Source: Mesorhizobium qingshengii (GTDB lineage Bacteria > Pseudomonadota > Alphaproteobacteria > Rhizobiales > Rhizobiaceae). Taken from it: DNA of 64,000 bases. This document shows, piece after piece, positions 16,905 through 25,287 of the stretch. The position numbers and the translations under genes are program-made. The DNA lies in the NCBI RefSeq assembly GCF_900103325.1, contig NZ_FMXM01000009.1, positions 62,001 through 126,000 on the forward strand, read 5' to 3'. Under the pieces are notes generated by a model. The model made no database searches, was not told the DNA's origin, and saw nothing but the letters and a program-made list of their open reading frames with translations. How positions within the stretch are numbered: position 1 is the stretch's first letter; each line of letters begins with the position of its first letter.

Positions 16905-16972
16905 CATATCCTGTGACAAGATGACGTTGGGCGAGCCGAGAGCAGGGCGGCTCCTGGACGAAGAGGGGTGAG

Positions 16973-17827
16973 ATGGATCCGATTTCGCAATTCATGGTCG
17001 ATCACAAGATCCCGATCGGCGCCTGGGGAAAGGCGTTCTTCGGCTTCCTCACCGACAATTTCGACACCATCTTCAGGGCCTTCTCCAATGGCCTCAATTT
17101 CCTGCTCGACGGGCTGGTCAACATCCTGCTGATGGTGCCGCCAGTGCTGCTGGCGCTGGTCATCGCGGCCATCGCCTGGCTGCTGCAGCGCTCGCGACCG
17201 CTCGCCATCGGCGTCTTCCTCGGGCTCATCTTCATCATCAACCAGAACCTCTGGAAGCAGACGGTGCAGACGCTGGTGCTGGTCGTCGCGGCGGCGGCCA
17301 TGGCGATGGCCATCGGCGTGCCGCTCGGCATCTGGGCCGCGCACAAGCCGAAGGTCTACCGCGTCATGCTGCCGGTGCTCGACCTGATGCAGACTCTGCC
17401 GACCTTCGTCTACCTGATTCCGGTGCTGACCCTGTTCGGTCTTGGCAACGCGCCCGGGCTCATCGTCACCATCATCTTCGTCATCCCGACCGCGGTCAGG
17501 CTCACGCATCTCGGCGTCGTCTCGGTGCCGAAGTCGATCATCGAAGCGGGCGAGGCCTTCGGCGCCACCAAGAGCCAGCTGTTGTGGAAGGTGGAACTGC
17601 CCTCGGCGCTGCCGACCATCATGGCCGGGCTCACCCAGTCGATCATGTTGTCGCTGTCGATGGTGGTGTTCGCGGCGCTCATCGGCGCCGGCGGTCTCGG
17701 TACCGAGATCAACCGGGCGCTCGGTTCGCGCCGCATCGACCTCGGGCTCGAGGCTGGCCTGGCCATCGTCGTGCTCGCCATCGTGCTCGACCGAATGACC
17801 CGCATCGGTGTTGGAGGCAAGAAATGA
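16973..17827 (+). CDS. choW: Choline ABC transporter, permease
   Basis: A 284-aa inner-membrane permease of the glycine betaine/choline (ProW-like) family. It has about six to seven hydrophobic segments and the EAA loop EAGEAFGATKSQLLWKVELP that docks on the ATPase. The N-terminal amphipathic stretch (GKAFFGFLTDNFDTIFRAFS) is typical of ProW-type permeases. The stop codon overlaps the choV start (ATGA at 17824-17827), showing translational coupling. It forms the membrane channel with ChoV, and ChoX delivers choline from the periplasm. Confidence 0.94.
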   Translation: MDPISQFMVDHKIPIGAWGKAFFGFLTDNFDTIFRAFSNGLNFLLDGLVNILLMVPPVLLALVIAAIAWLLQRSRPLAIGVFLGLIFIINQNLWKQTVQTLVLVVAAAAMAMAIGVPLGIWAAHKPKVYRVMLPVLDLMQTLPTFVYLIPVLTLFGLGNAPGLIVTIIFVIPTAVRLTHLGVVSVPKSIIEAGEAFGATKSQLLWKVELPSALPTIMAGLTQSIMLSLSMVVFAALIGAGGLGTEINRALGSRRIDLGLEAGLAIVVLAIVLDRMTRIGVGGKK

Positions 17828-19005
17828 CCGTCGCCGTCGATTTCAGAAACGTCGATATCGTTTTCGGCGCCGACCAGGCCGGCTCGCTGGCGATGATCGA
17901 CGCCGGTGCGACGCGCGCCGAGATTCTCGAGAAGACCGGCAACGTGCTGGGCTGCGCCGGCGCCAGCCTGACCGTCAACGAGGGCGAGATTTCGGTACTG
18001 ATGGGCCTGTCCGGTTCTGGCAAGTCGACGCTGCTGCGGGCCGTCAACCGGCTGAACGTGGTGTCGCGCGGCCAGGTGCTGGTCAAGGACGGCGACAAGA
18101 TCGTCGATGTCGTCACGTGCGACCAGGCCACCTTGCGGCGCCTGCGCCAGAAGCAGGTGGCGATGGTGTTCCAGCAGTTCGGCCTGTTGCCTTGGCGCAC
18201 GGTGGAGGAGAATGTCGGCCTCGGCCTCGAACTTGCCGGGGTGCCGGAGGCCGAGCGCAAGGAACGCGTGCACCGTCAGCTCAAGCTGGTCAATCTCGAC
18301 CAGTGGTCGAAGAAATACGCGCATGAGCTTTCGGGCGGCATGCAGCAGCGTGTCGGCCTTGCCCGCGCCTTCGCCACCGAGGCGCCGATCCTGTTGATGG
18401 ACGAGCCGTTCTCGGCGCTCGATCCGCTGATCCGCACCAAGCTGCAGGACGAATTGCTGCAGCTGCAGGCCGAGCTGAAGAAGACCATCATCTTCGTCAG
18501 CCACGACCTCGAGGAGGCGCTGAAGATCGGCAGCCACATCACCATCATGGAGGGCGGCCGCATCGTCCAGACCGGCGCTCCGGAGGACATCGTGCTGCGG
18601 CCCGCCAACGACTACGTCCGCGACTTCATCGCCAATGTGAACCCGCTGTCGGTGCTGACCGCCTGGAACGTCATGCGCGACCGGCGCGACCTCGAACAGG
18701 GCAAGGACGGCTGGGTGTGGCTCGACCGGCGAAAGACGACGCGCTTCAAGATCGACGATCACGGGCTGGTGGCGGCGGCCGAACGCGACGGCAAGCCCGC
18801 GGTCTGGGTGTCATGCGCCGATGTCGAGAGCCAGCCGGAGGAAGTGGCGCAAGTGTTCTGGGCCAATCCCGGCACCTCGCTGAAAACGGTGATGCTTGCC
18901 ATGCATCGCTCGCAGACCGCACCCGTGGCGCTGTTCGACGACCAGTCGCGCTTCGTCGGCGCCATCGGCATCCGCGATGTGCTCAGCGCGGTGCTGCGGC
19001 GGTAG
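17824..19005 (+). CDS. choV: Choline ABC transporter, ATP-binding protein
   Basis: A 393-aa ATPase of the quaternary-amine uptake family. Walker A GLSGSGKSTL is at residues 61-70, the signature LSGGMQQRVGLARA follows, then Walker B ILLMDEPFSALDP and the switch His in FVSHDLEEAL. As in OpuAA/ProV proteins there is a long C-terminal extension (about residues 265-393), ending in a CBS-like segment (FVGAIGIRDVLSAVL) that may sense ionic strength. The start overlaps choW by 4 bases. Choline imported here would feed betaine synthesis for osmoprotection or use as carbon and nitrogen source. Confidence 0.94.
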   Translation: MTVAVDFRNVDIVFGADQAGSLAMIDAGATRAEILEKTGNVLGCAGASLTVNEGEISVLMGLSGSGKSTLLRAVNRLNVVSRGQVLVKDGDKIVDVVTCDQATLRRLRQKQVAMVFQQFGLLPWRTVEENVGLGLELAGVPEAERKERVHRQLKLVNLDQWSKKYAHELSGGMQQRVGLARAFATEAPILLMDEPFSALDPLIRTKLQDELLQLQAELKKTIIFVSHDLEEALKIGSHITIMEGGRIVQTGAPEDIVLRPANDYVRDFIANVNPLSVLTAWNVMRDRRDLEQGKDGWVWLDRRKTTRFKIDDHGLVAAAERDGKPAVWVSCADVESQPEEVAQVFWANPGTSLKTVMLAMHRSQTAPVALFDDQSRFVGAIGIRDVLSAVLRR

Positions 19006-19056
19006 TTTCTCCGGAACCCGAAGGCGACGAGGCGAAGCGATCTGGCGCGCCTCGTT

Positions 19057-20463
19057 CTACGCCGCCAGCGGCAGGCGCAGTTGCGTCAGCAGGCCGCCGC
19101 CCGGGTTGTTGGACAGGCTGATCTCGCCGCCGGCGGCGCGCGCTATGTTGCGCGCGATGGTCAGGCCGAGCCCGAGCCCGCCGGTCTGGCGGTTGCGGGA
19201 TTGTTCGAGGCGCACGAAAGAGCCGAACACGGCGTCGATCTGGGCCTGCGGTATACCAGGCCCTTCGTCGCGGATGGTGAGCAGGATCATATTGTCCGAC
19301 CGGCGCAGGCTGAGATGCGCCTTCTTGCCATAGGTCACGGCATTCTGGACGAGATTGGTGACGCAGCGCCTGAGCGCGACCGGCCGCGCCATGCAGATGA
19401 GGCCGCGTGAGCGGGTATCGTCGTCGAACGAGACGTCGTCGTAACTGTCGGCGACCGATTCCACGAGCGACCAGAAGTCGATGCGCTCGCTCTTCTCCTC
19501 GGTCACCTCGAAGGTGGCGAAGTCGATCACAGAACTGGCGATGCTTTCGACATCCGCGAGATCGTGCGCCAGCGCCTCGCGGACCGCCGATTTGCGCAGC
19601 AGCTCCAGGCGCAGACGCATCCGCGTCATCGGGGTGCGCAGGTCATGCGCCAACGCCGCCGCGAGATGTTCGCGGTCCTCGACATATTCACGCAACCTGG
19701 CCTGCATGGCGTTGATCGCCTTGGCGGCGGCACGCACCTCGCGGCTGCCCGACTCGGTGATCGGTGGGCTCTTCAGATCCTTGCCGATCCTGTTCACGGC
19801 GGTTTCCATCATCCGGTACGGTGCCGTCAGCCGGCGCAGCGACCAGATCGACATGATCACCACAAGCCCGGCGATCAGCGAATAGAGCGGCAGGCTGTCG
19901 AAGCTCAGGATCGGGCCGACGGGCGTGATCGGCTCGGTGAAGTTCAGCCATTGGCCGTCGGCGAAGCGCAGCGAGGCCGTCAGTTTGTCGCTTTGGGCGA
20001 AGTCGGCGGCCAGCACCAGAAGGTCGCGTTCCACCTGGCCGATATCGGGTCCCGGCGCCGTGCCGCTGGCGTCGTCGGCCTCGCGCGTCGCCGGATCGCG
20101 CCGCACGCGTGCGTCGGTGATGCCGAACTTCGACAGCCGGCCAACGAGGATGTCTTCGAGTTCGGCCAACTCGTCGTCGCCGGCGATCGACGAGGTGACC
20201 GCGGGCGTGTCCGAGACAGTGAGCGCGTAGGTGGAATTGAACAGGCCGGTCGCCGTCGTCTTGCGTTCCTCCGGCGTGGCGTCATGCATCAGCTGCACCA
20301 GCGAGAAAGCACGATCGTTGAGGCGATAAAGGTCGACGACGTCATTGGCGGCGGCGCGGTCGCGCGACACGATATAGAGGGTCGCGACCTGGCTGATCAG
20401 CAGGCCGGCAATGACGATCAGCAGCACCCAGACGGGCAAGGTCTGCGGCAGGAAACGTCTCAT
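19057..20463 (-). CDS. Sensor histidine kinase (HAMP-containing, EnvZ-like architecture)
   Basis: A 468-aa inner-membrane sensor kinase. Membrane segments are at residues 11-31 and 190-209 with a periplasmic sensor region between. A HAMP linker spans about 210-262, the DHp helix carries His273 in ALAHDLRTPMTR, and the ATPase domain carries NLVQNAVTYG, DEGPGIP and GGLGLGLTIARNI. It autophosphorylates and passes phosphate to the response regulator encoded just upstream, whose stop overlaps this start (ATGA). The 'ALAHDLRTP' box and architecture are of the EnvZ/OmpR kind. The signal is unknown. Confidence 0.92.
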   Translation of the reverse strand: MRRFLPQTLPVWVLLIVIAGLLISQVATLYIVSRDRAAANDVVDLYRLNDRAFSLVQLMHDATPEERKTTATGLFNSTYALTVSDTPAVTSSIAGDDELAELEDILVGRLSKFGITDARVRRDPATREADDASGTAPGPDIGQVERDLLVLAADFAQSDKLTASLRFADGQWLNFTEPITPVGPILSFDSLPLYSLIAGLVVIMSIWSLRRLTAPYRMMETAVNRIGKDLKSPPITESGSREVRAAAKAINAMQARLREYVEDREHLAAALAHDLRTPMTRMRLRLELLRKSAVREALAHDLADVESIASSVIDFATFEVTEEKSERIDFWSLVESVADSYDDVSFDDDTRSRGLICMARPVALRRCVTNLVQNAVTYGKKAHLSLRRSDNMILLTIRDEGPGIPQAQIDAVFGSFVRLEQSRNRQTGGLGLGLTIARNIARAAGGEISLSNNPGGGLLTQLRLPLAA

Positions 20464-21176
20464 TCGGAAGTCGTCTCGGGCAGGAACTGGTAGCCGCCGC
20501 TGCGCACGGTCAGGATGAGCTTGGGCGTTTTGGGATCGTCTTCCATCTTGCGCCGCAGCCGGCTGACCAGGATATCGATGCTGCGGTCGAAGGAATAGTC
20601 GCTGTCGCCGCCGGAGAGTTCGATGAGCTGGTCGCGGGTCAGCACGCGTCCGGCGCTCTTGACGAAGGTCTGCAGCAGGTTGAACTCCGCCATGGTCAGC
20701 TCGACCCTGACATCGTCGGGCGCGGTCAGCCGCCGCCGCGAACAGTCCATCGTCCAGCCGGCGAAGCGGTAGAGCTGCTTGGTGGTGGCGCGCTTCGGCT
20801 CGGCGGCGCCGTTGCGCCGCAGCACGGCGCGGATGCGGGCCAGCAGCTCGCGCGGGTCGAAGGGTTTGGGCACATAGTCGTCGGCGCCCATTTCCAGGCC
20901 GACCACGCGGTCGGTCGTCTCGGTGACGGCGGTCAGCATGATGATCGGTGTCGAATACTGGGCGCGCAGGTCGCGGCACAGTTCCAGCCCGCTCTTGCCG
21001 GGCAGCATCACGTCGAGCACGATGAGATCCACATGCGAGCGGCGCAGGATGGTCTCCATCTCGGTGCCGTCGGCGGCAACCGAGGTGTGCAGGCCGCGCT
21101 TCTGGAAGAACTCCTGCAGCAGGTCGCGGATGCCCTTGTCGTCGTCGACGATCAGTATGTGTGCGTCGGATTTCAC
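20460..21176 (-). CDS. OmpR-family response regulator
   Basis: A 238-aa two-domain regulator. The receiver domain (residues 1-120) has the acidic pair in ILIVDDDKG, the phospho-acceptor Asp55 in LIVLDVMLPG and Lys103 in DDYVPKPFDPRE. The C-terminal winged helix binds DNA (RVELTMAEFNLLQTFV; DRSIDILVSRLRRKME). I chose the GTG start at 21174-21176 because it gives the normal length and begins the receiver immediately (KSDAHILIV); an ATG further upstream would add about 26 unusual residues. It is the first gene of a two-gene operon with the sensor kinase. Confidence 0.92.
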   Translation of the reverse strand: MKSDAHILIVDDDKGIRDLLQEFFQKRGLHTSVAADGTEMETILRRSHVDLIVLDVMLPGKSGLELCRDLRAQYSTPIIMLTAVTETTDRVVGLEMGADDYVPKPFDPRELLARIRAVLRRNGAAEPKRATTKQLYRFAGWTMDCSRRRLTAPDDVRVELTMAEFNLLQTFVKSAGRVLTRDQLIELSGGDSDYSFDRSIDILVSRLRRKMEDDPKTPKLILTVRSGGYQFLPETTSE

Positions 21177-21432
21177 AGGTGCCCCGTCTCTGTTGCCGGC
21201 CAAGCTATCCTTGGTTGGTGAGCCACACGATAGAATTCGGGCCATATGTTGGCCAGTGCCTTGCATTTCAAGGTGGAGCGAAGCATCGGCGCCTTCGCCG
21301 GCCATGCAGAAACAATCCAGAAACAAAATTCTACAATCCGGAAAAACTCCTGAAAAAGTAGGACGGCATAACGGTGCCGTAGCGGTCAGGTCATTGGCTG
21401 CGACGCCAGTCTGCGGGTTCACGGATAAACCG

Positions 21433-21735
21433 ATGCCAAGGTTGTCGATCAGTTTGTTGGGTGCGTTGCTGGGCGTTTGCCTGGTCACCGCCGCTGCCGG
21501 ACAATCGGATGCAAAGGTGACGCCCACCACCCGGGCCGAACGTTGCGCCAATCTCAGCCGCCAATTCGACGAAGCCCTCGAAACCCACGCCACGGCAACG
21601 CAGGTCACCGCGGCAAAGGCACTTCAAAGAAAGGGAAACCGGTACTGCGCCGCCAAGAAACAGGCACAGGGCATCCGGATGCTCGCAAACGCTTTGAAGC
21701 TGCTTGGAGTGACGCCGAACGACCCGGTTCAGTGA
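21433..21735 (+). CDS. Small secreted hypothetical protein
   Basis: A 100-aa protein with a clear signal peptide (PRLSISLLGALLGVCLVTAAAG, residues 2-23) and a basic, helical mature part with two Cys (AERCANLSRQF and GNRYCAAKKQ). I recognise no family. The cysteine spacing suggests an intramolecular disulfide in the periplasm. It opens a run of three small plus-strand genes, upstream of which the two-component operon runs divergently. It may therefore be a target of that system (inference from position). Confidence 0.6.
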   Translation: MPRLSISLLGALLGVCLVTAAAGQSDAKVTPTTRAERCANLSRQFDEALETHATATQVTAAKALQRKGNRYCAAKKQAQGIRMLANALKLLGVTPNDPVQ

Positions 21736-21773
21736 CACTCGAAACTCGACCCGCATAAAAAGGAAACGAAGCC

Positions 21774-22049
21774 ATGAAGAAGTCCCTCCTGTCCGCCCTC
21801 GGCCTCGCCGTTGCTCTCGCCTTCTCGATGCCGGTTCTCGGCAATGCGGCCGCCACCACGACCGCTGCCCCGGCTGCTACCACCACGACCACCGCTCCTG
21901 CTACCACCGCTCCGGCCACAGCCGCTCCGATGAAGGCTGCCCCGAAGAAAGTCGCCAAGAAGGTCTGCAAGGTGACCAAGAAGCACAAGTGCCCGGTCAA
22001 GAAAGCCCCCGCGAAGGCCGCCCCGAAGGCTGCTCCGAAGAAGCCCTGA
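21774..22049 (+). CDS. Small secreted Thr/Ala/Pro/Lys-rich protein
   Basis: A 91-aa protein with a signal peptide (residues 1-25, MKKSLLSALGLAVALAFSMP) followed by a low-complexity region. First comes an Ala/Thr-rich stretch (TTTAAPAATTTTTAPATT), then a strongly basic tail alternating Lys with Ala/Pro and holding two Cys (KKVCKVTKKHKCPVKK). AAAAAGGAAACGAAGCC precedes the ATG. Such cationic, disordered exported proteins may bind polyanions or the cell surface, but no function is established. It lies 38 bases after the previous small secreted gene. Confidence 0.65.
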   Translation: MKKSLLSALGLAVALAFSMPVLGNAAATTTAAPAATTTTTAPATTAPATAAPMKAAPKKVAKKVCKVTKKHKCPVKKAPAKAAPKAAPKKP

Positions 22050-22264
22050 TCGGTCCAAAGCCTGCTTTCTAACAAGGCCGTTCCAGCTGCAAGCCGGCTG
22101 GGGCGGCCTTCTGCAAGCGCATCGTCGAAGGGCGGTGCACCGGCGACGAAGCGGGTCGGCGAACCCGGCCCGATGGCGGCGAGGGCTGAAAACCGGCAGC
22201 TTCCAACCAAGCACTTCGATCATGTTTAACCCGTTTGCAACGCCGGCCGTGTAGGACAGTCCGC

Positions 22265-22579
22265 ATGAAGAAGCGGCTTTCGTCCATTCTGCGTTCGATG
22301 GTGCTCGGTGGCCTGGTCGCCAGCGGCGTGGCCAGGGTGCTGATCCTGTTCACCGCCAGCCCGGTGCCGGATCCGGCGAGCGGGCGCACCGAGCCTTCGC
22401 TGTTCGCGCCGGCAATCTCCAGCACCTGGGACTACATCACGCCGGTACAGGCCTGGCTGCTGATCATACTCACCGGCGTGACGCTGAGCTGCGTTGTCGC
22501 GTGGCCGATCGCTGCGTGGATGGAACGCCGGGCGGATGCGGGCGGAAACCGCCGCATCTTTGGCCGTCAGGGCCGTTGA
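22265..22579 (+). CDS. Small two-TM membrane protein of unknown function
   Basis: A 104-aa protein with hydrophobic segments at about residues 12-30 (MVLGGLVASGVARVLILF) and 62-84 (AWLLIILTGVTLSCVVAWPI), and a short basic C-terminus (MERRADAGGNRRIFGRQGR). No family recognised. It is the third small gene in the run after the two-component operon and lies upstream of clpS. The start at 22265 follows a weak ribosome binding site, so expression is less certain than for its neighbour. Confidence 0.5.
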   Translation: MKKRLSSILRSMVLGGLVASGVARVLILFTASPVPDPASGRTEPSLFAPAISSTWDYITPVQAWLLIILTGVTLSCVVAWPIAAWMERRADAGGNRRIFGRQGR

Positions 22580-22719
22580 ACCGCTACCAAGAATTCCCAC
22601 ATGATCGCCAATGACCGGGCTCACCCGCTGCCGGTCCGCGTGCCAATCAAAATGGACGATCGCTTTGGCCCGTGGCAAAATGCGGGGCGAAACTGTCGAT
22701 GGCGAGACTGTCGGTTCCG

Positions 22720-23025
22720 ATGCCTGAAATCACCACAAAACCGCGCGTCCAGGTCAAGCCGCAGACCGAACGGCCGAAACTCTACAAGGTCATCCTCATC
22801 AATGATGATTTCACGCCGCGCGAGTTCGTGGTGACGGTGCTGAAGGGCGAATTCAAGCTCAGCGAAGACCAGGCGCACAGGATCATGATCACCGCGCATC
22901 GGCGTGGCGTCTGCGTCGTCGCGGTGTTCACCAAGGATGTCGCCGAGACCAAGGCGACACGGGCCACCGATGCCGGCAAGGCCAAGGGTTACCCGCTGCT
23001 GTTCACGACCGAACCGGAAGAGTGA
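22720..23025 (+). CDS. clpS: ATP-dependent Clp protease adaptor ClpS (ClpS2-like)
   Basis: Adaptor that binds N-degron substrates and delivers them to ClpA of the ClpAP protease in the cytoplasm. The core is KLYKVILINDDFTPREFVV, containing the NDD substrate-pocket motif, followed by SEDQAHRIMITAHRRG and ending in FTTEPEE. The second alpha-helix and the short N-terminus resemble the shorter ClpS2 paralogue that many rhizobia carry beside a clpS1-clpA pair; no clpA is nearby here. The start at 22720 gives a normal 101 aa; in-frame ATGs at 22699 and 22672 are alternatives. The paralogue assignment is from memory. Confidence 0.9.
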   Translation: MPEITTKPRVQVKPQTERPKLYKVILINDDFTPREFVVTVLKGEFKLSEDQAHRIMITAHRRGVCVVAVFTKDVAETKATRATDAGKAKGYPLLFTTEPEE

Positions 23026-23047
23026 GGAGTGGTCGCCCGTAGGGCGA

Positions 23048-23107
23048 TCAATCGACAACGATTTGTCGATTGAAACGACGAACGCCCGGAGCCATAGCGG
23101 AGGGCAG
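23048..23107. repeat. Composite palindromic repeat after clpS
   Basis: An 11-bp perfect hairpin TCAATCGACAA / TTGTCGATTGA (23048-23073), then after six bases a 28-bp motif starting GAACGCCCGGAGC (23080-23107). The same motif, with two differences, follows apt at 49230-49257, where it is also preceded by a hairpin. The clpS stop is 22 bases upstream, so the hairpin can act as a 3' end. Confidence 0.7.
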
Positions 23108-23126
23108 CGGCTCCAGGGCGGTTTTC

Positions 23127-23149
23127 CCTTCTCCCACAGGGGGAGAAGG
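23127..23149. terminator. Hairpin in the convergent clpS/membrane-protein gap
   Basis: CCTTCTCCC (23127-23135) pairs with GGGAGAAGG (23141-23149) over a 5-base loop. It is 11 bases beyond the stop of the minus-strand gene at 23161 and may terminate either transcript. It resembles short REP-type palindromes rather than a classical U-tract terminator. Confidence 0.45.
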
Positions 23150-23160
23150 AAAAGGTGCCA

Positions 23161-25239
23161 CTACCGTCCCTCGCGGTACCACATCGAACCCATTGCCAGA
23201 AGCAGCAGGCCGAGGCCGAGGAAACCGCCGAACAGCGGCACGCGCGAGACGGCCTTGAGCACACTGTCGTCGGTGGTGCGCAGGCCGATCCAGTCGCTGC
23301 CGGACGCGGCGCCCGCCGAGCGCACCGGCACGATGGAGGGCAGCGTCACGTCGCTGCCAAGGGCCGCGGATGGCGTCAGTCGGCGCACGCTGCCGCCGGT
23401 CGTTTCCGCCGGTGCCTTCAGGCGGTTCTCGGTGGAGATGACGTCGGCGAATTCCGGCGCATTGACCGGTCCGACATGGGCAAGTGCGGTGAGGTCGCCG
23501 TTGGCGACCTGGTAGAGGCCGATTTCACTGGTCTCGACACTGCCGAGGAAGACGCCGGGTTCGGATTTCTGGAGCTTGACGGTCATCGTCTTGCCGGACG
23601 GAGTGATGATCTGCGCGGCGCCAGGATCATCGGCCATGGTCTGGCGCCGGATTTCCAGAACCATTCCACGACCGTCGGCGGTCAGCCGCTCCTCCTCGAG
23701 TTCGGGCTCCTTCATCAGCCAATGGGCGATGCGCCGATAGAGCTGGACATGCGGACCGCCGCCCTCGAAGCCGCGCGCCCACAGCCAGCCCTGATCGGAG
23801 AGAAGCATGCCGACGCGGCCTTCTCCCTTGTGGTCGAGCAGCAGCAGGGGCCGGTTGTCGGCGCCCTTCATCACCACTTCGCCTTCCGGGTTCTGCACGC
23901 CGATGGTGCGGAACCAGCGGCTCCAGTGCGGCGGCTCGGTGGCGGAGCCATCCAGCCCGCGCGTCACCGGGTGACGCTGGCCGAGATCGGTGAGGCGCGG
24001 ATAGAAGGCCTTGTCGACCACCTCGCCGGTCGGCATCGCCGGCAAGGCCGACATCAGCGGCGTGCGCGCGATCGAGCTTTCGCCGGCATATTCGGGGCCG
24101 GCCGCGATCAGCAGCGCGCCGCCCTTTTCGACGTATTCGGAGATGTAGTCGTAATAGAGGATCGGCAGCACATCACGGTGCTGGTAGCGATCGAAGATGA
24201 TGAGGTCGAAATCCTTGATCTTCTCGACGAACAGTTCGCGGGTCGGGAAAGCAATCAGCGACAATTCGTTGATCGGCGTGCCGTCCTGCTTTTCCGGCGG
24301 CCGCAGAATGGTGAAATGGACGAGATCGACCGAGGCATCGGATTTCAGCAGATTGCGCCAGGTGCGCTCACCCGCATGCGGCTCGCCTGAGACGAGCAGC
24401 ACACGCAGGTTCTCGCGGATGCCGTCGATCAGCGCGATGGCGCGGTTGTTGGCGTCGGTCAGCTCGCCCGGCTCGCGATCGATGGCGAGTTCGACGATGT
24501 TGCGGCCGGCGCCCGGAATGGTCACTTGCAGCGGCATGGCCTGGCCGACGGTGGCATGCTCGACCGCGACCTGCTCGCCATTGACCGAGACGCGCACGTC
24601 GACCGGGCCGGTTTCGTTTTCCGTTGAAATGACCCGGTATGTCATGTCGAGCGGCTTGCCGACGATGCCGAAGCGGGGCGCGTTCTCGAAGCGGATGCGG
24701 CGATCCTTTTCGTGGTCGTTGCCGGTGATCAGGGCATGCAGCGGGGCGTTGAAATCGGGTGCGCCAGCCGGCGTGTCGTGCACCTCGCCGTCGGTGATCA
24801 TGATGGCGCCGCCGATGCGCGACGGCGGCACGTCACGGAAGGCACCCTCGAGCGCGCCGAAGAGCCGCGTTTCGGTGCGCTCCTCGGCGGCTTCGGACTT
24901 GCCTGCCTCGACAACGCGCACGTCGAACTGCTTGAAACGGCCAAGACGCTGCTGGAGCCCGGCCAGCGCCTCGTCGGTCTGCCTGGCTCGGTCGCCGATA
25001 TCCTGGCTCTGGCTGCGGTCGACGATCAGGGCGACGACGCTTTTCAGCGGCTCGCGCTCCTCATTGAGGAACACCGGGTTGAACAGGGCGGCGGCCAGCG
25101 CCAGCAGGGCGACGAAGCGGAAGATCGCGCCGCGCTGGCGAAACCACAGGCCGAGGGCCGCGAGCAGGATCAGCGGTACCAGCACCACGGCCAACAATGG
25201 CCAGGAGATGAGGGGCTCGAAGGAGATCGACCAGTTCAT
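23161..25239 (-). CDS. Large membrane-anchored protein with a glutamine-amidotransferase-like domain (MoxR operon)
   Basis: A 692-aa protein with membrane segments at about residues 13-31 and 38-56 (FVALLALAAALFNPVF) and a C-terminal one near 660-682 (FGGFLGLGLLLLAMGSMWY). The long extracytoplasmic part begins with a VWA-like region (SVVALIVDRSQSQDIGDRA; GGAIMITDGEVHD), in which the DxSxS and TDG elements are recognisable. A GATase1-like segment follows (DLIIFDRYQ; GGALLIAAGPEY). It is the last gene of an operon with moxR, a DUF58 gene and a BatA/DUF4159 gene. Such operons are thought to build or monitor envelope or periplasmic enzyme complexes; the target is unknown. Confidence 0.8.
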   Translation of the reverse strand: MNWSISFEPLISWPLLAVVLVPLILLAALGLWFRQRGAIFRFVALLALAAALFNPVFLNEEREPLKSVVALIVDRSQSQDIGDRARQTDEALAGLQQRLGRFKQFDVRVVEAGKSEAAEERTETRLFGALEGAFRDVPPSRIGGAIMITDGEVHDTPAGAPDFNAPLHALITGNDHEKDRRIRFENAPRFGIVGKPLDMTYRVISTENETGPVDVRVSVNGEQVAVEHATVGQAMPLQVTIPGAGRNIVELAIDREPGELTDANNRAIALIDGIRENLRVLLVSGEPHAGERTWRNLLKSDASVDLVHFTILRPPEKQDGTPINELSLIAFPTRELFVEKIKDFDLIIFDRYQHRDVLPILYYDYISEYVEKGGALLIAAGPEYAGESSIARTPLMSALPAMPTGEVVDKAFYPRLTDLGQRHPVTRGLDGSATEPPHWSRWFRTIGVQNPEGEVVMKGADNRPLLLLDHKGEGRVGMLLSDQGWLWARGFEGGGPHVQLYRRIAHWLMKEPELEEERLTADGRGMVLEIRRQTMADDPGAAQIITPSGKTMTVKLQKSEPGVFLGSVETSEIGLYQVANGDLTALAHVGPVNAPEFADVISTENRLKAPAETTGGSVRRLTPSAALGSDVTLPSIVPVRSAGAASGSDWIGLRTTDDSVLKAVSRVPLFGGFLGLGLLLLAMGSMWYREGR

Positions 25240-25287
25240 GCGTTACCCCGGTCGATCCGCGTGGGGTGTGCAAGAAAGAACGTCATC

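Noticed and set aside
20460..21608. Upstream ATG start for the response regulator
   Set aside because: Would add 144 unrelated residues; the GTG at 21176 gives the usual OmpR-family length and starts right at the receiver domain.
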